A stretch of 64,000 bases of DNA from positions 39,178 through 103,177 of the forward strand of contig JAHZIG010000010.1 of the NCBI GenBank assembly GCA_019419865.1, given 5' to 3'. Positions 20,209 to 28,641 of this stretch are shown piece after piece. Each line of letters begins with the position of its first letter. Positions within the stretch are counted from its first letter, which is position 1. The notes below the pieces were generated by a model. It ran no database searches and was not told the DNA's origin. It saw nothing but the letters and a program-made list of their open reading frames with translations. The translations under genes and the position numbers were made by a program. This DNA is from Clostridiales bacterium. Lineage in GTDB: Bacteria; Bacillota; Clostridia; Monoglobales; Monoglobaceae.

Positions 20209-20236
20209 ACCCGGAGCCAACGCTCCGGGTATTATT
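20209..20236 (+). terminator. Terminator between convergent genes
   Basis: ACCCGGAG pairs with CTCCGGGT across a 6-base loop, followed by ATTATT. It lies between the acetyltransferase and the convergent GH3 gene. Confidence 0.75.
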
Positions 20237-20266
20237 GGGAAGAATCGAATATATAAATATATTTAA

Positions 20267-23200
20267 TTATTTTTTGGTTTCATATAAGTCCCGATCCAGC
20301 TCGAACAGCTTAGCGCCGTTTTCGGCATAGCCGGATATCGTTTTTCCATTTGCCGAAAGAGCGGCTATGTCGGCTTCGCAGGACTTTTTTAGTATATTGC
20401 ATTTTCTGCAGTTTTTGAATACGAGGAGCGCGCCGTTGTCGCACGCCGCGAATAAATTTTCGCCGCAGACGGCTATGTCGTTTATCCTAAACTCCTCGTC
20501 TCCGGTCAAAACTATATCGCTCTCTTTAAACATACCGGGTATTAGCTCCGTCCATATGTTTTCGAGCTCCGAGACCGACAGCGTTGTCTCTCCGTTCGTA
20601 AGACTGCGCGTCAGTCTCACTGTAGAATCGTTCCATTTAATTTGTTTCACTATTTCGGTCTCTCCTGCGTCCGAGCCGCCGCAGTCGTCGTACTCGACTA
20701 TTAAGGCGTAGATGTTTTTATTCTGACCGTCGCCGTAAGTGTATACCGGGCTCGATATGTCCGTTATCCTGCGGCTGAGAACGGTAACGCCGTTTACCGT
20801 CGAGTTTTCGGAGGATAGCTTTATTCCGTTTTGGACGATATGCTGAGCCCTGCCTTCGCCTCCGTTGCCGTTGAATATTACGGTGAGCGCGCAGGGCGCT
20901 TTCGGCTTAAAGAATAAGCAGCTCTGAGTTTCGTTTCCCTCTCGCGAGCGCCATGCGCTTGAGAAGGTATATACTTCGCCGCCGTATTCATACTCGAACG
21001 GGGCGCGGCTATCCGGGCGTTCGTATAAGCCGTAGCCGGTGAGCCCGTCTATCTCGGGCAGCTTCTCGCCGTTTTTGTCCGTAAAGAAACCGGCGTATCT
21101 GTCGTCGCTTGCGCTGTATACTATGACGTTCGTCCGCTTCGGCGTGTTATATATATGCTCGCTCCGGTCGGAAAGCGCTTCGCCGTCGTCCGAACCGCTT
21201 AGGACGAATACGCATACCTTGTCGCCCGGAGAATAACCGCCGTCTATTCGGTATTTCCCGCCGCCGCAGACCTCGGACTCCGTATGCGACGCGGCGCGCC
21301 CGTCTTTATCGTAAATTACAGCCGTAAGAACGCCGCGCGGCTCTCTGCTCGAACCGATATATTTAAGCGATACGTCTATAGTTCCGCCCTCAGAGTCCGC
21401 TATCTCCGCGATCTTATACGGAACCGCGTCGTCTATATCTTCGTATTCAAGACGCATATAGTCGAATACCGCGCCGTTCATCTGCACGTATAGCGTAGTA
21501 AGCCCGTTTTTATCCTTTTCGGCGCCTGAGAGAACGCCTTCGTCTATACCTATCTCTATTTCTCTCCAGCCGGGCTGTCCGCTCGTCTCCTTTGCGGTCG
21601 CAGAACCTAAAAGCTCGCGCGGCGCGGAACTTCTGCCGAGACTTATGTTGATCGTTGAAACGCCGTTTTCCGGCAAGCAGCGTATTTTAATGCCGCTTAG
21701 ACCTTCGACGAATACGTCCTTAAATTCCAGACGGTAGTTTTTGGTCTCCGATATGCAGTTTGCGCCCTCTCTGTCGCCGCTCGCGCCGGGCAGGTTAGCG
21801 TTTACGTTAGCTTCTTCGGCGTCGTCCGCGGTCTTTATCAGCGTGTTGATATGGATTACCGACTCGCCGAATTTGAGATTATTCATATCTATCGCGCTTA
21901 TCTTGATAAGTCCGCTTTCGTATACAGTCAGCTCGCCGGTATCGGCGTCTACGACCGCGGGAACGCGCTTTGAACCGCCGAGGTTTTCAAGCCGCCAAAC
22001 GACCCCGTTCTTTTTTACATTTCCTTTTTCATCTTTAACGGCCAGCGCTATCTTGTACGGAGCGTTTCGCGTAACCGCGCCGATAACCTCGGACGGCTCC
22101 GCTTTATACGTCGGGATACCTTCTCCGCCGTCGTCGTAATCGATCCTGCCGCCCCTTAGATACGCGCCGTTTTCTGAGAAGATCGTATACGCTTCGGTAA
22201 GCCTTTCGGCTTTGACGCTTCGCATTTGTTCTAAAGCGGAGCTTTGCAGCGCGCTTAGCGCGTCCATATCCCGGCAGAGCGCCGCGTCCGACTTGGCTTT
22301 AGCGGCAATATCTATGATCCGTTCGTACGCTTCGCTTGAGTACGCGTCCTTGTTGTATGAGCGTAGCTCGCCGTCCAAAACGGAGCCGAACTCCTCTCTC
22401 AGCTTTTCGGTTACCGCCTGCTTAAGCTTGCAGACGACCGGGAACGAATCCGACTTGGTAACGCCGCCGATGGTGACCGAGGCAACGACGGTCGTAACGC
22501 CCTCTTTCGTTCCGGAAACTACCCGTCCGGCGCCGTCGACAACAGCGATGTCCGGATTCTTGCTTTCGTATACTACGCGCGCTTCGGGCGAGCTTAGATC
22601 GAAGACAAGCTCGTCGCTCATTACGGCGGAAACGCGCGAGTCGATATGATCCGTCGGTTCGGACGGAGCGCCGTCCTCGAACGTGGACAATCCGTTTACC
22701 GTAAGCCCGGTGGGCATGGCTTTAACGGTCTTGAGTACGGAAGGCAAACTTCCGCGTACTTGAAGAGCGGTCTTCGGAGCGTTCTCGTCGTCTGCGTTTT
22801 TGGCTATACTCAATGAATACGCGCCGTTTGGAACGTATATACGCCGTTCTTTCTCATCGAACAGCGTAAAGTCCGCGCTGTCAAGCTCCAGCTCGACGGT
22901 TTTAGTCTCGCCCGGAAGCAGGGATATTTTTGAAAATCCCTTAAGCTGTTTAAGCGGCGCGTTTATTCCGTCGTGATCCGGGAAGGATACGTAAAGCTGA
23001 ACGGTCTCCTTGCCGGGAACGTCTCCGGTATTTGTTACGTCGACCGATACCGTCAGTCTTTCCCCGGGGGTTATAACGCTTTTGGAGACGGTCGGGGTTG
23101 AGTATGTAAATTCAGTATAACCGAGACCGTAGCCGAACGGATACGCGGCCTTGCCCGAATAGTACTGGTAAGTCCTGCCCGGGAAACCGTCCGCCTGTTG

Positions 23201-25318
23201 AATGTTATAATTGTTGTAGTATCTGGTTACGCCGTTTTCGGCGACGGTTTTTTCAGCGTTTATCGGCATTTTTTCGAGGTCCGCCGCGTCGTACCATGTC
23301 GTCGTGAGCCTGCCCGAAGGATTCGCCGCGCCGGTCAAGATCCTGCCTACGGCGGTTCCCTGGGTCTGACCGTTATACGAGGTCCAGAGTATCGCTTTGG
23401 CGCCCTTCTCAAACGGAGCGGTATCTATCTGCCCGACCGTCTGCATAACGACTACGGTTTTGTCCGGGTACATATCCGTCAAAGCCTGAACATGCGATTG
23501 AGATCTTGGCAGAAGTATGTTTTCACGGTCGTGCGATTCGGAGGAATCCTTGAGCGTCGTACCCGCGTATGCGATTATTATATCGGCTTGGTCGAGCCGA
23601 GCCTTGTATTTTTCAACGGAGAACTCGACCGAGTTCGCGGACGCCGATATGTATAGGTCCGCGGTCTGGTTGTAACCGCCGGAGGTCCCGGTGTATTCGG
23701 CGTAACATTCTATATATTCGCCCTTCTCCCGCGCGGGTTTGGAATTTAATACCGCCACGGCGGGGCCGCCGTTTCCGTATTGCAGGGTAAGCGAGCCGCC
23801 CGGAACGTCGAACGCCGAAAATTTAACTCTGACGGATTCGACGTTGGAAAAATCCACGTCCTTTATTACCGCGCGGCATTTTCGAGTAACGTTTTCAAAC
23901 CCGTTTTCAGAAAGAGCGGCGCCCGATACCGAGTCTGCCTTGGAGAGATCTATTTTTCTGATCCCGCCGCCGCTAAGTACAAATTCTAAGTCCTTTATGC
24001 TGAATAAGACGGCGTCGTCCGTTATTCCACCGAGATAATTCAGTTCGGCGTTCGGGCGGGTCTCTGAGAGAGTCCGCTTAACGCCCTCGTACGGGGTTGT
24101 TTGCATATCGGGAGTACTTGAATAGTCGCCGAGGACTACCTCGTCTGCCAGCGCGCCTACAAGGGCGACGTTTTTAATATCTTTTTTCAGCGGCAGGATA
24201 TTATCCTCGTTCTTAAGCAGGACCCAGGATTCCTCTGCCAGCTCTTCGGCGATCGCTATGTGTTCGTCCTTTTCGAGTACGTCCGGGGTTATGTCTCTGT
24301 AGCGCGGATCGGGGTCGAATTCTCCGAGGCGCATCCTCTGCAAAAACAATCTGTATACGACGATATTCAGCTCTTCTTCGGACATATATCCGTTTAGGAC
24401 GGCCTCGAGTCCGTTCGGTTTCGACGCGTTGCCGCAGTCTATATCGTTGCCAGCCTGTATGCTTTTGGCTATAGTGGCGGACTGAGGGATCTTGGAAATA
24501 TCCTCGCTCGGGAACAGCGTCTGTTTATACGCCGCCTTGTCGTTTAGGTCCGCGACGGCTCCGCAGTCGCCGGTCACATATCCGCTGAAGCCCCAGTTGC
24601 GTCGCAGCAGATCTATCAGCGTATACGGGTTCGCGGCGGACGGGACGTAGTCGAATACGGTCTCCCCGCCCCTTGTTAGAGTGACCGCGTTGTACGAACT
24701 CATCGCCGAGGCCGGATCGGCGGCCTCGACTATGTACTGAAACACCTTTGCGTAGTATTCGCGAAGAGTTTTTTCGCTCATGACGGACGTGCCGCCGCGG
24801 CGCTCCTTTTCGCAGTTGTTGGCTATAAAATGCTTGACGGTGGCTATCGTCTTAAGATATTTTTCGTCGTCGCCCTGCATACCGCTGACGAACTGGATAC
24901 CGAGCTGACCGGTCAGGTACGGATCCTCGCCGAACGTCTCCTCGTTCCTGCCCCAGCGCGGGTCGCGCGCCATGTTGACCGTCGGGCTCCAGTAGGACAG
25001 GTTGAGTTTGTTGTTCTTGCCCCTCGCTTCGGTCGCGGTCATATCCGCCATTTTATGTATCAGCTCGCGGTTCCAGGTATTGGACATCGAGAGCGGCGAC
25101 GGAAAACTGGTCGCCTTGCCCTGTCTCGCCACTCCGTGCAGCGCCTCCCGCCAGTAGTCGTAACCGCTCACGCCGAGCCGGTTGACCGCCGCCGCCAAGT
25201 AGCCGATCTGAGCGACCTTTTCTTCTAAAGTCATGCGCGAGACGAGATCCGCCGCGCGTTCCTCGAACGAATAGTTTGTATCCATGTATATTGGTTTTGA
25301 TTTTGCGCCTGTTTTCAT
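20267..25318 (-). CDS. Very large multidomain GH3 glycoside hydrolase without signal peptide
   Basis: 1683 residues; start supported by GGAAGGTGATGGA just upstream. The N-terminal GH3 barrel (about 15-300) carries the nucleophile Asp251 in YVTGDCGAV and the substrate-binding KHF-x-NN block; it most resembles the beta-xylosidase/arabinofuranosidase branch. The GH3 C-terminal alpha/beta domain and fibronectin-III-like domain run to about 830, then a Big_2-like Ig domain (about 870-950), a helical linker, a CBM6-like domain (about 1140-1290) and a C-terminal beta region. Ig and CBM domains are normally extracellular, yet no signal peptide is visible. The divergent AraC-type regulator is the likely controller. 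Substrate is uncertain (xylan, arabinan or galactan oligomers). Confidence 0.85.
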   Translation of the reverse strand: MKTGAKSKPIYMDTNYSFEERAADLVSRMTLEEKVAQIGYLAAAVNRLGVSGYDYWREALHGVARQGKATSFPSPLSMSNTWNRELIHKMADMTATEARGKNNKLNLSYWSPTVNMARDPRWGRNEETFGEDPYLTGQLGIQFVSGMQGDDEKYLKTIATVKHFIANNCEKERRGGTSVMSEKTLREYYAKVFQYIVEAADPASAMSSYNAVTLTRGGETVFDYVPSAANPYTLIDLLRRNWGFSGYVTGDCGAVADLNDKAAYKQTLFPSEDISKIPQSATIAKSIQAGNDIDCGNASKPNGLEAVLNGYMSEEELNIVVYRLFLQRMRLGEFDPDPRYRDITPDVLEKDEHIAIAEELAEESWVLLKNEDNILPLKKDIKNVALVGALADEVVLGDYSSTPDMQTTPYEGVKRTLSETRPNAELNYLGGITDDAVLFSIKDLEFVLSGGGIRKIDLSKADSVSGAALSENGFENVTRKCRAVIKDVDFSNVESVRVKFSAFDVPGGSLTLQYGNGGPAVAVLNSKPAREKGEYIECYAEYTGTSGGYNQTADLYISASANSVEFSVEKYKARLDQADIIIAYAGTTLKDSSESHDRENILLPRSQSHVQALTDMYPDKTVVVMQTVGQIDTAPFEKGAKAILWTSYNGQTQGTAVGRILTGAANPSGRLTTTWYDAADLEKMPINAEKTVAENGVTRYYNNYNIQQADGFPGRTYQYYSGKAAYPFGYGLGYTEFTYSTPTVSKSVITPGERLTVSVDVTNTGDVPGKETVQLYVSFPDHDGINAPLKQLKGFSKISLLPGETKTVELELDSADFTLFDEKERRIYVPNGAYSLSIAKNADDENAPKTALQVRGSLPSVLKTVKAMPTGLTVNGLSTFEDGAPSEPTDHIDSRVSAVMSDELVFDLSSPEARVVYESKNPDIAVVDGAGRVVSGTKEGVTTVVASVTIGGVTKSDSFPVVCKLKQAVTEKLREEFGSVLDGELRSYNKDAYSSEAYERIIDIAAKAKSDAALCRDMDALSALQSSALEQMRSVKAERLTEAYTIFSENGAYLRGGRIDYDDGGEGIPTYKAEPSEVIGAVTRNAPYKIALAVKDEKGNVKKNGVVWRLENLGGSKRVPAVVDADTGELTVYESGLIKISAIDMNNLKFGESVIHINTLIKTADDAEEANVNANLPGASGDREGANCISETKNYRLEFKDVFVEGLSGIKIRCLPENGVSTINISLGRSSAPRELLGSATAKETSGQPGWREIEIGIDEGVLSGAEKDKNGLTTLYVQMNGAVFDYMRLEYEDIDDAVPYKIAEIADSEGGTIDVSLKYIGSSREPRGVLTAVIYDKDGRAASHTESEVCGGGKYRIDGGYSPGDKVCVFVLSGSDDGEALSDRSEHIYNTPKRTNVIVYSASDDRYAGFFTDKNGEKLPEIDGLTGYGLYERPDSRAPFEYEYGGEVYTFSSAWRSREGNETQSCLFFKPKAPCALTVIFNGNGGEGRAQHIVQNGIKLSSENSTVNGVTVLSRRITDISSPVYTYGDGQNKNIYALIVEYDDCGGSDAGETEIVKQIKWNDSTVRLTRSLTNGETTLSVSELENIWTELIPGMFKESDIVLTGDEEFRINDIAVCGENLFAACDNGALLVFKNCRKCNILKKSCEADIAALSANGKTISGYAENGAKLFELDRDLYETKK

Positions 25319-25503
25319 TCCATCACCTTCCGTCTTGTAGTCATGTTTACTGTATATTATATATGCCGAGCGTCTAATTTTCGCTTTTATTATTTATACC
25401 GCCGCCCAAACAAGCCAAAATTTTACTATGGGGCGGAGATAGAGTTTATTTAAACGACCGCTAAATTTGTCACTCTTATATAAATATATATCGCATTTTA
25501 TAC

Positions 25504-25532
25504 TTGTATTATAGCGCTATATATGATAAAAT
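25504..25532 (+). promoter_or_regulatory. Promoter of the AraC-type regulator
   Basis: TTGTAT, a 17-bp spacer and TAAAAT in the 268-base divergent GH3/regulator gap. Nothing else gene-like is visible in that gap. Confidence 0.55.
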
Positions 25533-25586
25533 ACACGACAGAATATATTAAAAGTTAGACAAAAATTGCGTAAAGGCGGGGAAACC

Positions 25587-26402
25587 ATGAGACCGTTTTA
25601 TGAAGTGTATCCCGGATTTAAGACGGCGCCGACGGGGATATCGGTGATCCATAACCAGAGAGAGCTTTACTTTGCGCCGCATATCCACAGTAATTTGGAG
25701 ATATTATACGTATATTCGGGAACGCAGCATATGTATATCGAGGATAATCATTATAAGATACGCGAAGGCGAAGCCGTCGTTATATTCCCGGAATTCGTGC
25801 ACGGCTATTACAAGGACGAAGAACGTTACGCCGACGAGATATTGCTCAACTGCGATATGAAAATATTCGGCGGCGCTTTTCCGGACATAACCGACTGCTG
25901 TCCGGAAGATCCGGTCGTTTCGGCTGATAAGATTGACGATAATACAAAAGAAGCGTTTAAAAGGATAAATAAGGACGACGTATTCACGGTTAAGCTGGGC
26001 TGGATGTATATAATACTCTCCTGCCTGTTTGAAAACTTAGCCCTTGGAAACAGGGATAAGACGCCGGTGTATGATATAACATACGAGCTGATGAATTATA
26101 TCAAGGATAACTTTACCGAAAACATAACGCTCGATTCGCTGTCGGAGAGATTCCATCTGAGCAAATACTATATCTCAAGGATCTTTTCGGACAGGATCAA
26201 AATGAGTTTTAGGAGCTATATAGGCCTGATCCGTTCCGAGCGCGCCGCGAAGCTGATAAGAACGACCGACGATACGTTGACGAAGATAAGCTCCGACTCC
26301 GGCTTCGACAGTCAGAGGACGTTTAACAGGGTCTTTAAATCGGTTCACGGGCTGACGCCGAGCGAATACAGGCATAAGACGAACAGGGAAAGCAAAGCGT
26401 AA
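25587..26402 (+). CDS. AraC-family transcriptional regulator
   Basis: Start at ATG 25587 behind AAAGGCGGGG; an upstream in-frame TTG lacks a site. The 271-residue product has an N-terminal cupin-like sugar-sensing domain (HIHSNLEILYV near residue 32; EAVVIFPEFVHGY) and a C-terminal double helix-turn-helix (LSERFHLSKYYISRIFSD and the FDSQRTFNRVFKSVHGLTPSEYR signature). It is transcribed away from the GH3 gene and probably activates it when sugar is bound. Confidence 0.9.
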   Translation: MRPFYEVYPGFKTAPTGISVIHNQRELYFAPHIHSNLEILYVYSGTQHMYIEDNHYKIREGEAVVIFPEFVHGYYKDEERYADEILLNCDMKIFGGAFPDITDCCPEDPVVSADKIDDNTKEAFKRINKDDVFTVKLGWMYIILSCLFENLALGNRDKTPVYDITYELMNYIKDNFTENITLDSLSERFHLSKYYISRIFSDRIKMSFRSYIGLIRSERAAKLIRTTDDTLTKISSDSGFDSQRTFNRVFKSVHGLTPSEYRHKTNRESKA

Positions 26403-26418
26403 TTGCTGAAAACGGCGC

Positions 26419-26447
26419 TTGACAGATGCGCTTTTAGGCGTTATAAT
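26419..26447 (+). promoter_or_regulatory. Perfect consensus promoter of the ABC-F leader
   Basis: TTGACA at 26419-26424, 17-bp spacer, TATAAT at 26442-26447. Transcription would start near 26454, about 280 bases before the ABC-F start codon. Confidence 0.9.
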
Positions 26448-26477
26448 CACAGAAACAGCTATGACGGAGGTGCGAAG

Positions 26478-26498
26478 ATGATTATTTTTTCCTGCTAA
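26478..26498 (+). CDS. Leader peptide MIIFSC upstream of ABC-F gene
   Basis: A six-codon ORF (ATG ATT ATT TTT TCC TGC TAA) with GGAGG at 26466-26470 and 7-base spacing, placed right after a consensus promoter and before a terminator/antiterminator. This is the arrangement of stalling leader peptides that sense ribosome-targeting antibiotics; leaders of msrD and ermC are likewise short and hydrophobic with Ile/Phe. That it stalls ribosomes is inference. Confidence 0.75.
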   Translation: MIIFSC

Positions 26499-26508
26499 AT
26501 ATTTTTAT

Positions 26509-26700
26509 GGCGCAGACGAATTTTTATATTATAAGATCCGCTTATTTTTAGGCGGAGTTTCGTCGTCGTATAGCGCCGCGCGGGAGAAATAACAGCTTCG
26601 CATTGGAATATTGTCGCGTTCGATGAGCCGCGCGTTTGCGGCCGTTTTGCGCATGGATATTTTCAGACTGCGGGATCGTTATTTCCCGCGGTCTTTATTA
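26509..26700 (+). promoter_or_regulatory. Transcription attenuator (terminator/antiterminator) of the ABC-F gene
   Basis: Terminator: AGACTGCGGGA 26665-26675 with TCCCGCGGTCT 26684-26694, then TTATTAATTTT. Antiterminator: CGCGGG-AG-AAATAAC 26579-26593 pairs with GTTATTTCCCGCG 26678-26690 (13 bp, 2-nt bulge) and would destroy the terminator. Upstream, GGCGC 26509-26513/GCGCC 26573-26577 and GACGAA/TTCGTC enclose a hairpin TCCGCTTA/TAGGCGGA; this arm borders the antiterminator strand and may act as anti-antiterminator. The gap 26403-26734 is thus fully explained as promoter, leader peptide and attenuator. Confidence 0.75.
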
Positions 26701-26734
26701 ATTTTGAAATATTTGCGTGAAGGAGGGATGCGCT

Positions 26735-28216
26735 GTGTCGATTATAAGCGTAGATAACTTAACTTTCGGCTACGACGGCGCTTCTGAGAACGTGTTTGAA
26801 AACGTAAGCTTTAAGATAGACACGGACTGGAGGCTTGGATTTATCGGACGAAACGGCAGAGGGAAGACCACGTTTTTACGGCTCTTGCTCGGCGAATACG
26901 AGTATTCCGGTAAGATAAGCGCCGACGTGGAGTTTAATTATTTTCCATATCGGGCGCCAAGCGAGGACGAAGCCGCGATCGCCGTCGCGGAGAGCGTATG
27001 CGCCCGGGAGGACTGGGAGATAATTAGGGAAGTTTCGTATCTGAACATGAATATAGAGTCGCTGTATAAGCCGTTTTCGGTCTTGTCGGGAGGGGAGCGG
27101 ACAAAGCTGATGATCGCCGCGCTGTTTTTAAAGGAAAACGGGTTTTTGCTTTTGGACGAGCCGACAAATCACTTAGACGTCTATGCCAAAAACGCGCTCC
27201 GCGATTATTTAAGTAAAAAGAAAGGTTTCATTTTGGTCTCGCACGACCGGCGGCTGCTCGACGGCTGCGCGGATCATATACTTTCGATCAACAGAGACGG
27301 GATCGAGGTCGTAAAGGGAAATTTTTCTTCCTGGAAGGAGGAGTTCGATCTAAAAAACCGCGCGGAGCTTAAGAAGAACGAGGAGCTTAAAAAGGATATA
27401 AAGAGACTTAAGGCGTCCGCGGCCGAGACCGAGAAATGGTCGCATAGAACAGAAAAGAGTAAAAACGTCGGCAGAGGCGCCGCCGGAGTCAATAAGATCG
27501 ACAGAGGCTACGTAGGGCATAAGTCCGCAAAGCTGATGAAGCGGGCTAAAAATATAGCGTCGAGACAGCTCAAGGCCGCGGAGGAGAAAGGGGCGCTGTT
27601 GAAAAACGTGGAATATTCGGGCGCGCTCAAACTATCGCCGCTCAGCTTTCCGAAAAGTACGTTGGTCGAGCTAAATAACGTTTCGATCGGCTACGACGGC
27701 AGGGAAGTCTGCGGCGGGATCGGCTTTTCGGTGGAGCGGGGCGAACGCGTATGCCTAAGAGGCGAAAACGGCGCGGGCAAGTCGAGCGTTCTTAAACTGA
27801 TAGTCGGCGAAGATATCGAGTATTCCGGCGATCTGCTCAGGAGCGAAACGCTTAAAATATCTTACGTCCGTCAAGACTCGTCCGGTCTTAGCGGAACGCT
27901 TAAAGACTACGCCGGGAGCCTCGGCGTCGACGAGACGCTGTTTATGACGATACTTAGGAAGTTGGATTTTCCGAGAGAGGTATTCAGGTATGATATTTCA
28001 AGCTACAGCGAGGGACAAAAGAAGAAGGTCATGCTGGCCGGAAGCCTGTCGGAGCGGGCGCATTTATACGTATGGGACGAGCCGCTGAATTATATAGATA
28101 TTATTTCGCGGATACAGATCGAGGAGCTTATATTAAAGTTCAAGCCGACTCTGCTTTTTGTAGAGCACGACGAAGAGTTTTGCTCCAATATAGCGGATAA
28201 GTTTGTGGAAATTTAA
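26735..28216 (+). CDS. Lsa-like ABC-F ribosome-protection protein
   Basis: Start at GTG 26735 with AAGGAGGGA at 26720-26728; an ATG at 26728 is out of frame. The 493-residue product has two ABC domains and no membrane segments: Walker A GRNGRGKTT, signature LSGGE and Walker B LLLDEP in the first; GENGAGKSS, YSEGQ and YVWDEP in the second. The basic interdomain linker (about residues 205-300) is long. GFIGRNGRGKTT, the KPFSVLSGGE block and KLMKRAKNI closely resemble Lsa-type proteins, which rescue ribosomes from lincosamides, streptogramin A and pleuromutilins. Known leader-controlled relatives and the attenuator here fit that role. Exact drug spectrum cannot be told. Confidence 0.87.
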   Translation: MSIISVDNLTFGYDGASENVFENVSFKIDTDWRLGFIGRNGRGKTTFLRLLLGEYEYSGKISADVEFNYFPYRAPSEDEAAIAVAESVCAREDWEIIREVSYLNMNIESLYKPFSVLSGGERTKLMIAALFLKENGFLLLDEPTNHLDVYAKNALRDYLSKKKGFILVSHDRRLLDGCADHILSINRDGIEVVKGNFSSWKEEFDLKNRAELKKNEELKKDIKRLKASAAETEKWSHRTEKSKNVGRGAAGVNKIDRGYVGHKSAKLMKRAKNIASRQLKAAEEKGALLKNVEYSGALKLSPLSFPKSTLVELNNVSIGYDGREVCGGIGFSVERGERVCLRGENGAGKSSVLKLIVGEDIEYSGDLLRSETLKISYVRQDSSGLSGTLKDYAGSLGVDETLFMTILRKLDFPREVFRYDISSYSEGQKKKVMLAGSLSERAHLYVWDEPLNYIDIISRIQIEELILKFKPTLLFVEHDEEFCSNIADKFVEI

Positions 28217-28223
28217 AAGATTT

Positions 28224-28256
28224 GGGCGGCGCGAAAACTGCGCCGCCCTGCGTTAT
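28224..28256. terminator. Bidirectional terminator
   Basis: GGGCGGCGC pairs with GCGCCGCCC over a 7-base loop between the convergent ABC-F and DUF4186 genes. Tails are only moderately U-rich on either strand. Confidence 0.7.
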
Positions 28257-28612
28257 TCTGTTTTAAGCTGGCGGTCTATCCAGCCCATGATCAGATTGAC
28301 TATTTTCTCCTGCCGCTCATTTGAAAGCTCGACGCCCATCGGTACTTTGTACCATTTATTAAGGCACTTTCGACAACAGCAGGCGGTCGCGTGCTGAGCT
28401 ATAAAGACCGGGTGACCGCGCATTGGCGTCTGTTTGCCGTCTTTCGGTATATGCGCCGGGGCGAGGCGGGCGCTTATGAAATCCTCGGCGTGGCCGCGGA
28501 TAACGCTCAGCCCCTTTTCCCGGATGTATTCCTTATCCTTTTCCTTTAAGCGAAAAGAGCTTCTAAAGGAGGAACGCTCCAATTTGTCTAAAGCTTGGTC
28601 GATAGTCTGCAT
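28253..28612 (-). CDS. DUF4186-family protein
   Basis: The 119-residue product has the family core RLAPAHIPKDGKQTPMRGHP followed by VFIAQHATACCCRKCL and KWYKVP; the Cys/His-rich AQHATACCCRKC is probably a metal site. Function unknown. It starts 29 bases after the PL11 gene on the same strand with GAAAGAGGA upstream, so it may be co-transcribed with the pectin lyase genes, although DUF4186 genes are widespread and the link may be incidental. Confidence 0.85.
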   Translation of the reverse strand: MQTIDQALDKLERSSFRSSFRLKEKDKEYIREKGLSVIRGHAEDFISARLAPAHIPKDGKQTPMRGHPVFIAQHATACCCRKCLNKWYKVPMGVELSNERQEKIVNLIMGWIDRQLKTE

Positions 28613-28641
28613 AAATTTTCAGTCCTCTTTCAAGGCGGTCG

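Noticed and set aside
26717..26734. GTG 26717 or ATG 26728 as start of the ABC-F gene
   Set aside because: GTG 26717 precedes the ribosome site and ATG 26728 is out of frame; GTG 26735 has the proper spacing and matches the usual N-terminus of the family.
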